Shown: positions 1 through 8,324, numbered from the stretch's first letter. The stretch: DNA of 64,000 nucleotides from Marinilabilia rubra (GCF_003121985.1 NZ_QEWP01000001.1:248001-312000); one strand, 5' to 3'. Made by a program: numbers and translations. The notes: generated by a model from the sequence alone, not told the origin.

Positions 1-1
1 T

Positions 2-1003
2 GCTTCAACAAAAGAGCTTATTGATTCGATACCCGATAAGCTGATTGCTGCAGCAGAGAAGTCTGCAACCTGGCAGCCCGAATGGCATGAGCAGGCTAAA
101 GGTACCCGGGCTGAAATGGTCATGCCTTTGCACATCAAATACAAAGAATCCAACGGGTTTGTACCGGTTGACAAGGTTCAGGGGGCTGTTTCATGGGGCC
201 TCGAAATGGCTTATTACGACTGGTGTCTGGCCACCCTGATGGAAAATGAGGGGCACGCCGGTGCTGCAGAGAAATGGTATGCCAAAGGACAATATTATAA
301 ACATTATTTCGATCCTTCAACCGGCTTTATGCGCGGGAAAAATCTGGGCGGAGATTGGTATGCCGATTTTAACCCCAATTACTCCAGCCATATGAAAAGT
401 GAGTATGTTGAAGGCAACGCATGGCAATGGTCACCTTTTGTTCCTCACGACCTTGAAGGTTTTCGGAAACTCCTTGGAGGTAAAGAGGCCATGGGAGAAT
501 GGCTCGATAATTTATTTACTACAACCAGCAAAGTGGAAGGGGAAAATGCCAGTGCCGATATAACGGGCCTCATTGGTCAGTATGCACACGGAAATGAACC
601 CAGCCATCATGTCGCTTATATGTATCAGTACACGGATAGGCCCTGGCGTACTCAGGAAATTGTGGATACCGTTCTCTATAATTTCTACAAACCGGAGCCG
701 GCAGGCATCATTGGTAATGAAGATTGTGGACAAATGTCTGCCTGGTACATTATGAGCGCTCTTGGGTTTTACCAGATTAATCCGGGAGAACCGGTATATA
801 CTCTGGGACGACCCATCGTTGATGAAGCTCGTATCCGGGTGAATGAGGGATGGTTTGAAATTATAGTACATAACAATTCTCCTCAGAATAAATATGTAAA
901 GGCGGTGAAGCTAAATGGAGAAAAACTTCAATCCAACCAGTTTAAACATAAGGATATTCAAAACGGTGGAAAGCTGGAATTCTTTATGTCTGATAAACCT
1001 TGA
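2..1003 (+). CDS. GH92 alpha-mannosidase, C-terminal part (5' cut by window)
   Basis: The reading frame is open from the window edge to a TGA at 1001-1003. It encodes the C-terminal part of a glycoside hydrolase family 92 enzyme, a calcium-dependent exo-alpha-mannosidase family that is usually secreted and acts on mannans or N-glycans. The family-typical motifs GNEPSHH (near 590) and GNEDCGQMSAWY (near 715) are present; the conserved acidic catalytic and metal-binding residues of GH92 lie in this half. After the helical barrel comes a short beta domain (LGRPIVDEARIRV onward) that closes family members. The signal peptide and N-terminal beta-sandwich lie off-window. The next gene, a CE2-like esterase, also acts on carbohydrates, but a 560-bp repeat-filled gap separates them. 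Confidence 0.93.
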   Translation, partial: ASTKELIDSIPDKLIAAAEKSATWQPEWHEQAKGTRAEMVMPLHIKYKESNGFVPVDKVQGAVSWGLEMAYYDWCLATLMENEGHAGAAEKWYAKGQYYKHYFDPSTGFMRGKNLGGDWYADFNPNYSSHMKSEYVEGNAWQWSPFVPHDLEGFRKLLGGKEAMGEWLDNLFTTTSKVEGENASADITGLIGQYAHGNEPSHHVAYMYQYTDRPWRTQEIVDTVLYNFYKPEPAGIIGNEDCGQMSAWYIMSALGFYQINPGEPVYTLGRPIVDEARIRVNEGWFEIIVHNNSPQNKYVKAVKLNGEKLQSNQFKHKDIQNGGKLEFFMSDKP

Positions 1004-1072
1004 TTTTGTTTGGCTGGAGTACCGTTGAAAATTTTGGGTTTTGATATAGTTAATAGAAAAACTATAATGCAC

Positions 1073-1101
1073 AGAGTCGGCAATAAATTTGCCGGCTCTA
1101 C
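1073..1101 (+). terminator. Hairpin after the GH92 gene
   Basis: The stem AGAGTCGGCAA pairs with TTTGCCGGCTCT around a short A-rich loop about 70 bp after the GH92 stop codon. There is only a weak T-run (GGTTTT) after it, so it is terminator-like rather than a textbook intrinsic terminator. Confidence 0.4.
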
Positions 1102-1111
1102 TGGTTTTAAT

Positions 1112-1507
1112 AGGGCCCGCTGAAAAAGTCAAAAGGGCATAATTTACAAGCCGACAAATCGAAGATGTATTGGAATACTTCAAGATTTTGTCGGTGAAGT
1201 AAATTTTGTTCTTTTGGCTAGTGTGACATTTATTAAATTGGTTTACTTGAATTTTAAGTGATTTTTTTCTTTGTGCAAGGCGGGGCTTGCCAAGCATAGC
1301 CTTAGCTACGGTTAAAAGCCCCAACGAAGCAGAATGGAAAAAAGGGCTTGAAATTAGTGAAGGAATTTAGTAATTGTCACACTAGCTAATTGTCTGTCTC
1401 AAGTGCAAGGTTATTTGTCTGTTGCGTCAAAAAACCTTGCACCTGAATTATTATTTATTGCTGTAATGAGTTGTTATTCAATGTTTTTTGAGTTTTTAGC
1501 TGGTCCT
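1112..1507. repeat. Two-hairpin TIR repeat, copy 1, interrupted
   Basis: The left end AGGGCCCGCTGAAAAAGTC matches the reverse complement of the right end (AGGACCAGCTAAAAACTC). Inside are a long imperfect hairpin of about 100 bp (about 1125-1217) and a short one (AAGTGCAAGGTT pairing with AACCTTGCACCT, about 1400-1443). A second copy lies at 37477-37712 and a partial third at 16525-16637. This copy is longer by about 170 bp because another inverted-repeat element (1217-1386) sits between the two hairpins. No coding capacity is visible. It resembles a MITE but has no visible transposase partner here. Confidence 0.75.
1217..1386. repeat. 170-bp TIR element nested in the repeat
   Basis: The ends are perfect 12-bp inverted repeats, GCTAGTGTGACA and TGTCACACTAGC, followed by further imperfect complementarity (ATTTATTAAATT against AATTTAGTAATT). 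CTAG or TA at the edges could be a target duplication, but it is part of the palindrome and cannot be separated from it. The interior contains CAAGCATAGCCTTAGCTACG, similar to the interior of the element at 5469-5627. In the copy at 37477 this insertion is absent, so that copy serves as the empty site. Confidence 0.7.
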
Positions 1508-1518
1508 AAAATAGGTTG

Positions 1519-1526
1519 TATCTTTA
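1519..1526 (+). promoter_or_regulatory. -7 box-like promoter of the CE2 esterase
   Basis: TATCTTTA matches the Bacteroidota -7 consensus TAnnTTTG at seven of eight positions and sits 43 bp before the start codon. No clear -33 TTTG is visible. Confidence 0.4.
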
Positions 1527-1568
1527 CCCCCTCACGAATCAAAGTAGTTTCCAGTAATACGTTGAACG

Positions 1569-2660
1569 ATGAAGAATAGAGTATTTTTTTTTATTGCATT
1601 AATGTTTTCCATGTCGGTAAATCTTTTCTCACAGAAAAGTGATCATTTTTTTCCTGCCACCCATGAACACTTCAATTACATGGGGCGGGTGGATTTTTCA
1701 GATAACCAGGTAGCACGTTACGATTGGCCGGGAGTAATGGTGCGATTTCGGTTTACCGGTAACGAATTAAAGTTGCATTTTAGGGGAGGAGAACGAAATT
1801 ATTTTGATCTCATGGTTGATGGTGAACGTCTGAAGGTTTTACATGCCAAAGGGGACACCGTTGCCGCGATTGAGGTTATAGAGGGGAATGGACCACATGT
1901 TGCCAGTTTTTTTAAGCGTACAGAAGGCGAAATGGGAGAGACCCGTTTCTTTGGCCTTGAATTAGGCAAAAAAGGGAATTTGCTGCCATGGGAAAAAGAG
2001 GCTGATCGCCGCATTGAGTTTGTTGGAAATTCCATCACCTGCGGGTATGGTGCCGAATCGGAAAGCAGGCATGATGACTTTGATCCACGTACCGAGAATG
2101 TTGGTAAATCCTATGCTACACTTGTTGCCAGGGCTTTGAAAGCCGACTATCATGTGGTGGCTCATTCCGGACTGGGCGTGGTTCGAAACTACGGCGATTC
2201 TCAGAAAGTTTCCACTCAACTTGCCACAATGCCTCAGCGTTTTGGCCGCGCTTTGGATATGGATGATTCAGTGGAATGGGATTTCTCGCAATGGCAGGCC
2301 AATGCTGTTGTTATCAATCTTGGCACCAATGATTTTTCAACTGAGCCTCATCCCGATAAGGTTGTTTTTCAAAGGACTTACGAGGAACTAATTCAACAAA
2401 TACGCTTAGCCTATGGAATGGTTCCGGTGTTTTGTGTGGTAGGCCCTTTGACAGATGAACCGTGTCATACCTATGTGAAAGAAGTTGTTCAAAACTATGG
2501 TCTGCTATACGCTGATGAAAATGTGTATTTCATTGGAATTCCACCAGCTTTACTTGATGCAGATACCGATTTTGGAGCCGATGCACATCCCTCGTATAGT
2601 GGTCAGCAAAAGATGGCCGATCATCTAATTCCGGTTATTTCAACTGTTATGGGTTGGTAA
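1569..2660 (+). CDS. CE2-like secreted SGNH/GDSL acetyl esterase
   Basis: This 363-residue protein begins with a signal peptide (about residues 1-21, ending FSQ). Residues 30-145 form the beta-sandwich found in family CE2 esterases, and residues 150-360 the SGNH hydrolase. The nucleophile serine lies in EFVGNSITCGYG (GNSIT replaces GDSxx), the block with glycine/asparagine in VINLGTNDFS, and the catalytic histidine in DAHPSYSGQQ. CE2 enzymes remove O-acetyl groups from xylo- or manno-oligosaccharides, and some also transfer acetyl groups. The neighbouring GH92 and ROK genes support a role in glycan breakdown. The exact substrate cannot be read from sequence. Confidence 0.88.
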   Translation: MKNRVFFFIALMFSMSVNLFSQKSDHFFPATHEHFNYMGRVDFSDNQVARYDWPGVMVRFRFTGNELKLHFRGGERNYFDLMVDGERLKVLHAKGDTVAAIEVIEGNGPHVASFFKRTEGEMGETRFFGLELGKKGNLLPWEKEADRRIEFVGNSITCGYGAESESRHDDFDPRTENVGKSYATLVARALKADYHVVAHSGLGVVRNYGDSQKVSTQLATMPQRFGRALDMDDSVEWDFSQWQANAVVINLGTNDFSTEPHPDKVVFQRTYEELIQQIRLAYGMVPVFCVVGPLTDEPCHTYVKEVVQNYGLLYADENVYFIGIPPALLDADTDFGADAHPSYSGQQKMADHLIPVISTVMGW

Positions 2661-2734
2661 CAAGTTACAGCTAACAACCAGTAAGAAAGGTTCACTGTAG
2701 CGAAGATGCAGACAGAAGTATGCTAGGTCAAGCT

Positions 2735-3046
2735 GTCCAAAAAGTAATGGGTCTTGAGTTTTTGGTCATTCTGAGTGCCTACCCCAAATAATCTTGGCGA
2801 ATAATGCGGATATGGCAAGACTTGCTGTCTTCGGCTCCTGGTCCCTGAAAAGGGGCCAATCTGGATAACCCCGGGTGAAAACCCGGGGGAGAGGCCACTA
2901 AAATATCTGGTCCCTGAAAGGGGTCAATCACCAACATGTTGATATTCTGATTCCTACAGAAATTTGTCATTGGTAACGGAGTGAAGAATCTCTCTTTTTT
3001 GACGATTTCAAAATGCTCATTAAAACAATATATTGACTTTTTGGAC
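2735..3046. repeat. TIR-bounded composite repeat region
   Basis: The inverted 11-mers GTCCAAAAAGT (2735-2745) and ACTTTTTGGAC (3036-3046) bound a 312-bp segment without genes. Inside, GTCATTCTGAGTG (2764-2776) and GGAGTGAAGAATCTC (about 2979-2993) look like two halves of the common Bacteroidota repeat GTCATTCTGAGCG-GAGCGAAGAATCTC, separated by about 200 bp. The separating DNA carries the triple-hairpin REP-like block at 2840-2927. The halves of that repeat are recognised from memory of Bacteroidota genomes, not by search. Confidence 0.55.
2840..2927. repeat. REP-like triple-hairpin block, copy 1
   Basis: Three GC-rich hairpins lie in a row: GGTCCctgaaaaGGGGCC, then ACCCCGGGTgaaaACCCGGGG (2868-2888), then GGTCCctgaaaGGGGTC. 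The same order of three hairpins with nearly the same bases recurs at 12005-12090. No transposase of the RAYT type is in the window. Confidence 0.7.
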
Positions 3047-3060
3047 CGCCTCTTTGAGAT

Positions 3061-4278
3061 TTAAATTAAATCATGCTGCTTAAAAACCATAGCTGAAGCA
3101 CCAATGTAACCCGTTTCGCTTCCCAGTTGGGACGTTTTTATGGTCAAATATCTGAGCGGAATGGTTAATGCGGTTTTATTCATCCCTGTTTTGATGGAAT
3201 CGGTAAACATATAGCCGGCCTGGGCAAACTTTCCGCCTATTATGATTAGTTCAGGATTCAGAAGATTTACGATATTGCCCAGAGCCATTCCCAGTTTTTC
3301 ACCCATTTGTTGAAGGAGGTTAATGCTTAAGCCATCTCCTTCATTGGCAGCCTCAATAATGTCATCGTAACGAATGTCTTCCAGTTCTTTATTGCTGCTG
3401 GCCAGGGATATGCCGCCCCCGGATATGTCACTTTTGAAGTTTTCTTCCAGTGCATACCCGGATACTTCCATTCCCAGGCAACCTCTTTTGCCGCAAATGC
3501 ATAATTTCTCTGAGTTGCCCATTTGCATGTGCCCAAATTCTCCGGCAAATCCCATACCTCCGGTGACTATTCGCTTGTGGGCAATGATGGTCATCCCCAA
3601 ACCACGGCTGACATTCAGAATCAGCGCATTTCTGGCTTCTTTGGCTTGGCCCAGCACTTGTTCGGCAAGCCCCATTACATGGGTGTCGTTGTCGATGTAA
3701 ATTCGCTTTTTTAGTCTTTTGGTCAGATATTGGGCAAGTGGTTCGTCATGGAAATTGAAGAAATTGTACGACTCACCCGTCAGGGTATTGACTCTGCCAG
3801 TGAGACCAATTCCAATGCCTAAAATATGTTCCTTTTCAATATTGGTTTCCTGGAGTGTTTCCTGAATGAATGAGATGACTGTTTCCAAACATTCGGGTGT
3901 ATTTTCAAGTCTGAAATTCTTGTCTTGTTTTTCCAGAACAACTTTTTGATCCAGTCTTACTACTGCAATGCTGATTCGTTTAAAAAGAATTTCAACTCCA
4001 ATAGCGTAAAACTTATTGATGTTGAGCGTGTAAAGGGTTGGTCGTCTTCCGTTTTCGGTCTCTTTTTTTCCTTCCTCCAATACCAGATCGTCATCCATTA
4101 ATTCGTTGGTGAGTTTTATGGTAGTAGGCGTGCTGATCCTGACCATTTTCTGGAGCTCGGGGATGGTGAGAGGATCACTGGCTTTTGAAAGAGCCCGGAT
4201 TATTTTGTTTTTCTGTTTTGCCTGCCTGCTTTGGTTACTGACTTCTTCAGACTCTGAAAAAACGGAATTTACCGACAT
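3061..4278 (-). CDS. ROK family transcriptional regulator (NagC/XylR type)
   Basis: This 405-residue protein has an N-terminal winged helix-turn-helix (about residues 20-85, with IPELQKMVRISTPTTIKLTNEL) and a ROK sugar-kinase-like domain (about 90-400). The ROK zinc site is intact: GHMQMG followed by CICGKRGCLG. It has the ATP-site-like pattern LGIGIGLTGRV but is likely a regulator rather than a kinase, as expected for members with an HTH. ROK regulators usually repress sugar-uptake and glycosidase genes until a sugar binds. The adjacent esterase and mannosidase are candidate targets, although they run on the other strand and are separated by repeats. Confidence 0.9.
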   Translation of the reverse strand: MSVNSVFSESEEVSNQSRQAKQKNKIIRALSKASDPLTIPELQKMVRISTPTTIKLTNELMDDDLVLEEGKKETENGRRPTLYTLNINKFYAIGVEILFKRISIAVVRLDQKVVLEKQDKNFRLENTPECLETVISFIQETLQETNIEKEHILGIGIGLTGRVNTLTGESYNFFNFHDEPLAQYLTKRLKKRIYIDNDTHVMGLAEQVLGQAKEARNALILNVSRGLGMTIIAHKRIVTGGMGFAGEFGHMQMGNSEKLCICGKRGCLGMEVSGYALEENFKSDISGGGISLASSNKELEDIRYDDIIEAANEGDGLSINLLQQMGEKLGMALGNIVNLLNPELIIIGGKFAQAGYMFTDSIKTGMNKTALTIPLRYLTIKTSQLGSETGYIGASAMVFKQHDLI

Positions 4279-4647
4279 ATTGCTGGATATTAGTGTTTAG
4301 TAAAGGGACATTATTACATCTGCTCCTCCATTTCGTTTTATACGGTTCAGAATTTATTTGAACGGATCTTGAACGTTGGATGAGTTTAATGTAAAAATAA
4401 TAAAACCTGACTTGTTTTTTATTAATGTGCCGGCAAATTTTAAATTTTTTTTTAAACTAATCAAAGTTTTGGGAAGTGTTGTTATGGTGATTTTTACAAA
4501 AGGCCTGTTTTTGTTTATGGACGGATGCATTGAGCAGCCCCTTGCCAGACTTTTGGGAAAAAACCTGAGATTGCCTGGTAATACTTTGTTAATTGGGGAG
4601 AGGTTGTCTCAAAGATCCAAATTTGATGTCATGGCCCATTGTGGCGT
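4279..4647. other. Gap between ROK and RDD genes
   Basis: The 369-bp gap between two minus-strand genes holds the possible ROK operator near 4344. A 91-codon plus-strand frame (4376-4651) overlaps the end of the RDD gene, has a hydrophobic first half and resembles nothing I know; I do not call it a gene. No repeat element was seen here. Confidence 0.5.
4344..4364. promoter_or_regulatory. Possible operator upstream of the ROK gene
   Basis: GTTCAGAATTTATTTGAAC contains an inverted pair GTTCA/TGAAC separated by nine bases, and another half-site TGAAC lies just downstream (about 4370). It is about 70 bp before the ROK start. Autoregulation is inferred from position only. Confidence 0.25.
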
Positions 4648-5373
4648 TTAGGCTTCCCGGTGACAGGCATTATAATCCTTAATCATTATCGAAAGATACT
4701 CCTTATCAGGCAATGATGAGTTCGTGTTGGTTTTGCGTTCAATGGCTTTGCGGGTAGAGGAAAGAAGTTCAACATAGGTATCCGGTCTATGCTCAGTATT
4801 TGAAGTGGCCTGAATGACTTCTTTGATCACCTGAACGTCCTGATCAGAGAGAACCTCTGCTTCAGGAAAACGAGGTTGGTAATTTTCTTCCACATCCATC
4901 CAGAGCGTTTGATTGAAGCCATGTTTTTTTGATGTTTTAAGAATGGTTGTACCCGCTGCAATATCGCCCAGCCTTTGTCCTTTCCCGTTCACTATTATCG
5001 TTATGGTTGCAAGAGCTCCGGAGGTGAGAGAAATGTCTGCCAGTCTGAAAATCCATCTTATAAAACAATTGGCAGAGGTAACCTGAGAGCCATCAGCTTT
5101 GAATACTTTTATTTTCATGGCACGTTTCCCCGGACTCTGACCATTCAGGAAAATCTCGAAAACCAAATGATAAAAAAATGCAGGGAGTGCGAATATAATG
5201 AGCCAAAACCCGGGTTCCATACCAAGCCAGGCAAAAAGAACTACACTTAACACAAGCCCATACGCTAAAATAATGAGCACGTCGAGAAAATAAGCCAGAA
5301 TTCTGTCAGCAACGCTGGCTATCGGGAATTCCAGAGATACATTTTGTGTGGTATTCAGTTCTATTGTTTCCAT
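4648..5373 (-). CDS. RDD family membrane protein
   Basis: The RDD domain occupies about residues 15-150: the phrase FPIASVADRILAYFLDVLIIL carries the conserved Arg and Asp, followed by at least three membrane segments. The C-terminal 90 residues are soluble. A longer frame starts at 5409 with TTG, but that codon overlaps a perfect -7 box (5407-5414), so the ATG at 5373 is taken as the start. RDD proteins are poorly understood integral membrane proteins; some are linked to ion transport. It is divergent from the SpoIIM-to-DUF58 operon, a neighbourhood common in Bacteroidota, which suggests a shared membrane process. Confidence 0.88.
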   Translation of the reverse strand: METIELNTTQNVSLEFPIASVADRILAYFLDVLIILAYGLVLSVVLFAWLGMEPGFWLIIFALPAFFYHLVFEIFLNGQSPGKRAMKIKVFKADGSQVTSANCFIRWIFRLADISLTSGALATITIIVNGKGQRLGDIAAGTTILKTSKKHGFNQTLWMDVEENYQPRFPEAEVLSDQDVQVIKEVIQATSNTEHRPDTYVELLSSTRKAIERKTNTNSSLPDKEYLSIMIKDYNACHREA

Positions 5374-5406
5374 CCTGTAAAGGGGTTGAGTTGGATTTAT
5401 GACCAA

Positions 5407-5414
5407 CAAATGTA
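5407..5414 (-). promoter_or_regulatory. -7 box for the RDD gene
   Basis: Read on the minus strand this is TACATTTG, a perfect match to TAnnTTTG, 34 bp before the chosen ATG. It decides against the upstream TTG start. Confidence 0.6.
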
Positions 5415-5468
5415 ATAAAAAATATTACCGGTTGAGTTCCAATATTTCGTTGTTGATTAGGAAATAGT

Positions 5469-5627
5469 GTCAAGTCAAGTGTAGAATGTCGGGTAAGCTG
5501 CCGTTATTTTTCAACTTGTGCAAATCAACTAAAAAGCAAGCATAGCCGTAGCTGCGTGAGTCTTTTTTTTGAGAATCACAAGGTAGAAAGAGCAAGGCTT
5601 GGGGCGTCAGACTATGCTTGACTTGAC
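5469..5627. repeat. 159-bp TIR repeat element
   Basis: The ends are perfect 11-bp inverted repeats, GTCAAGTCAAG and CTTGACTTGAC. Inside are GTCGGGTAAGCTGCCG and GCAAGCATAGCCGTAGCTGCG. A fragment of the left end recurs at 15763-15795. It lies between the divergent RDD and SpoIIM genes. No coding capacity. Confidence 0.7.
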
Positions 5628-5753
5628 AAAAGAGGTGTTGTTTCTGTCAAATCACTCAATGGTCTCCCGGGGGCGTTCGTAAAAAACTCTGAAAAATACT
5701 CCCAAAACCTCTGTTTTTTTAATTAAATTGGCGGGAATTTAAGATAATAATGA

Positions 5754-6749
5754 ATGCGTGAAGTAACTTTCATAAACAGGAATCGGAAACGTTGGCAGGA
5801 TTTTGAACAGAAAATCGTTAATCCACAGCGCTTACAACCGGATGAGCTGGCAGACCACTACATTCAGCTGACCGATGACTTATCTTATGCACGCACATTT
5901 TACCCCGGCTCCTCAATTGTTCAGTATCTTAATAATCTAGGCAGTAAGGCTTACCATCTTATTTACCAAAATAAAAAGGAGAAATCTACACGTCTCCAGA
6001 CTTTTTGGACACAGGAGCTGCCCCGGGATATTTACAAGGCACGACACGATTTTTTACTTTCGCTTGCCATTTTTGTCATCTCCATGGTTATTGGTGTGGT
6101 TTCGGCTTTAAATAACGATGATTTTGTAAGATTGATTCTTGGGGATCAATATGTAAATATGACCCTTGACAATATTGAAAAGGGAGATCCATTGGCCGTG
6201 TATGGAAACATGTCTGAATTGCCCATGTTTTTATTGATTACGGGCAATAATATCATGGTTTCTTTTGTGGTTTTCCTTTTTGGGCTTCTCACCCCTCTGG
6301 GGACTGCCTTCAATTTATTTCGCAACGGTGTTATGGTAGGTGCTTTCCAGGCTTTTTTCTACCAACACTCACTGCTAACGGTTTCTTCACTGGGCATATA
6401 TCTTCACGGAACTCTTGAGCTGTCTGCCATAGTATTGGCGGGAGGAGCGGGTATAATGCTTGGTAAAAGCATGCTTTTTCCCGGAACATTGCCCCGTAAT
6501 ACGGCTTTTGTTAATGGCGTCAAAAAAGGCACTAAAATTATGCTGGGCCTCGTACCGTTTTTTATTTTGGCCGGGGTTATTGAAGGGTTTATAACCCGCT
6601 ATTACAATCAGATGGGGATCTTTGTCAATTTATTGATTATTGGTATCTCTCTGACTTTGATCATCGGTTATTTTATTTATTATCCAATTTATATTCATAA
6701 ACGTTTAACCCAAAATCTTACGGACCATGAACAACAGACCGGAAATTGA
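5754..6749 (+). CDS. SpoIIM-like (DUF95) integral membrane protein
   Basis: This 331-residue protein has a soluble N-terminus of about 105 residues, then five or six membrane segments (first near LLSLAIFVISMVIGVVSALN). The block FNLFRNGVMVGAFQAFFY followed by HGTLELSAIVLAGGAGIMLG is typical of the stage II sporulation protein M/DUF95 family. The family is widespread in organisms that never sporulate, so the name does not imply sporulation. It is first in an operon of six genes and overlaps the next by 23 bp, suggesting translational coupling. The molecular function of this family outside Firmicutes is unknown. Confidence 0.88.
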   Translation: MREVTFINRNRKRWQDFEQKIVNPQRLQPDELADHYIQLTDDLSYARTFYPGSSIVQYLNNLGSKAYHLIYQNKKEKSTRLQTFWTQELPRDIYKARHDFLLSLAIFVISMVIGVVSALNNDDFVRLILGDQYVNMTLDNIEKGDPLAVYGNMSELPMFLLITGNNIMVSFVVFLFGLLTPLGTAFNLFRNGVMVGAFQAFFYQHSLLTVSSLGIYLHGTLELSAIVLAGGAGIMLGKSMLFPGTLPRNTAFVNGVKKGTKIMLGLVPFFILAGVIEGFITRYYNQMGIFVNLLIIGISLTLIIGYFIYYPIYIHKRLTQNLTDHEQQTGN

Positions 6750-7593
6750 ACTAAAACGCGAACGCGATTTTTCAGATGTATTCAATGCTTCATTTGCATT
6801 CCTGAGTCAGGAAATTAAACGACTGACCCGGGTTGTAGCAATGTATGCAGGGGTGCCTGTTATTATCGCAATTATCATGAGTGCCTATTACACTCAGGAT
6901 ACCTTTTCAACCATGTTTCAGGTAATGAGTGGAACCAATGTATCAACCATTCCTGATCCTATGCTTATCTTTTTAACCATTGTCATTAGCTTTTTGGCTA
7001 CCATTTTTTTGGCGGGACTTATTCCGGCTTACATGGGAGAATATGAAGAAAAAGGGAAGAATGGTTTTGGTGCTGAGGATGTATGGAAACGCTTTGCAAG
7101 GCATTTCGGAGCCATTATAGGATTCAGCATCCTTGGCTCGATTATAGTAACAGTCGGTTTTTTTCTTCTGATTATTCCCGGAATCTACCTCTCGGTTCCA
7201 ATGGCTTTTCTACTGTTTGTGAAAGTTATTGAAGACAAAAACCTGGGTGATACTTTCTCCCGCTGTTTTCAGCTGGTCAGGAATAACTGGTGGATAACAT
7301 TTGGTATTATTATTCTGGCTTATATTATTATCAGTATTGTTTCCTGGTTGTTTTCTGTTCCTGCCTTAATTGTTGGGGGGATTCAGGGATTTCTGGTAGG
7401 ATCCGGCGAGCAGGAAGCTTTTCAAACCGACTCGTTGGCATTCATCCTTACTACTGTTATTTCCGGTCTCGGACAGTATATCCTTTACCCGGTTTTATAT
7501 ATCATTATTGCTTTTCAGTATTATTCCCTTAGAGAACAAAAAGACCGCGATACCCTAATGGGAAAAGTTTCTGCTATAAACGAAGAGGAATAA
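6727..7593 (+). CDS. Multi-pass membrane protein of the MoxR/DUF58 operon
   Basis: This 288-residue protein has six predicted hydrophobic segments and a pattern seen in DUF4013/glycerophosphodiesterase-type membrane domains (GIYLSVPMAFLLFVKVIEDK, then a second half with NNWWITFGIIILAYI). It starts inside the SpoIIM-like gene and its stop shares a base with the start of the next gene (TAATG). I cannot assign an activity. Position makes it a membrane partner of the cluster. Confidence 0.75.
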   Translation: MNNRPEIELKRERDFSDVFNASFAFLSQEIKRLTRVVAMYAGVPVIIAIIMSAYYTQDTFSTMFQVMSGTNVSTIPDPMLIFLTIVISFLATIFLAGLIPAYMGEYEEKGKNGFGAEDVWKRFARHFGAIIGFSILGSIIVTVGFFLLIIPGIYLSVPMAFLLFVKVIEDKNLGDTFSRCFQLVRNNWWITFGIIILAYIIISIVSWLFSVPALIVGGIQGFLVGSGEQEAFQTDSLAFILTTVISGLGQYILYPVLYIIIAFQYYSLREQKDRDTLMGKVSAINEEE

Positions 7594-8324
7594 TGCTGCA
7601 ACGACTTCTGTTTTTTATTGTTTTACTTAGCTTATGGGCTGCTCCTGAAACGAAGGCTGCAGTTCATAAGGATTCGCTTGCGCAGGATAAAGTGAGTGCG
7701 TGGGACGAAGGGGCGGTATATTACCGTCAGCCGCCATATGAACAGATTGAAGAATGGAAGTCTGACAAGAAATACCGTTACGACCGGGGTGAAGGTCCCG
7801 GTTTGCTGGATTATCTTTTGTCCCGGTTTTTATACTGGCTGGTCTCACAAACAAGTGACAAGCCCTGGTACTTTTACGTCTTTGTCGCCATTGGTGCCTT
7901 ATTGATATTGTTTTTGATATTGAGACTTCTGGATGTTCCGGTTACCGGCTTGTTTATGATGTCCCGCCATCCGCAGAATACCGGTTTGCAATATCAGGAT
8001 GAAGCCTTTGATTTTTCTTCGGAAAAACTGCGCCAAATGCTGGATATGTTTCGCAATAACGGGGCCTATCGTGAAGCCGTCAGGGTGTTGTTCCTGCTTT
8101 ATTTGAGAAATTTACATGATAAAGGAGTTGTTACGCTTAAGCACTTTAAAACCAATCACGATTACCTGCACGAAATAGATTCGGAAAAGGAACGAAAAGT
8201 GTTTCGTCAAAGGATGCATTTCTTTGACGTGGTTTGGTACGGACATACAGATGTTAACGAGGCACAATTTAATAAAGTGGAGGCAGCTTTTGCGAATTCA
8301 AAGGAAGGAGGGGCCCGGTTATGA
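7593..8324 (+). CDS. DUF4129 domain protein
   Basis: This 243-residue protein has a signal peptide (residues 1-22), a membrane helix (about 93-112) and a C-terminal cytoplasmic DUF4129 region. The latter has the family pattern AYREAVRVLFLLYLRNLHDKGVVTL, then a helical tail ending with FDVVWYGH. DUF4129 proteins accompany MoxR and DUF58 in many phyla. The start overlaps the previous stop by one base and its TGA overlaps the next ATG by four. Confidence 0.85.
   Translation: MLQRLLFFIVLLSLWAAPETKAAVHKDSLAQDKVSAWDEGAVYYRQPPYEQIEEWKSDKKYRYDRGEGPGLLDYLLSRFLYWLVSQTSDKPWYFYVFVAIGALLILFLILRLLDVPVTGLFMMSRHPQNTGLQYQDEAFDFSSEKLRQMLDMFRNNGAYREAVRVLFLLYLRNLHDKGVVTLKHFKTNHDYLHEIDSEKERKVFRQRMHFFDVVWYGHTDVNEAQFNKVEAAFANSKEGGARL

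Noticed and set aside
4376-4651. 91-codon hydrophobic frame between ROK and RDD genes
   Set aside because: Overlaps the RDD gene end, no family resemblance and no promoter; kept only as a remark.
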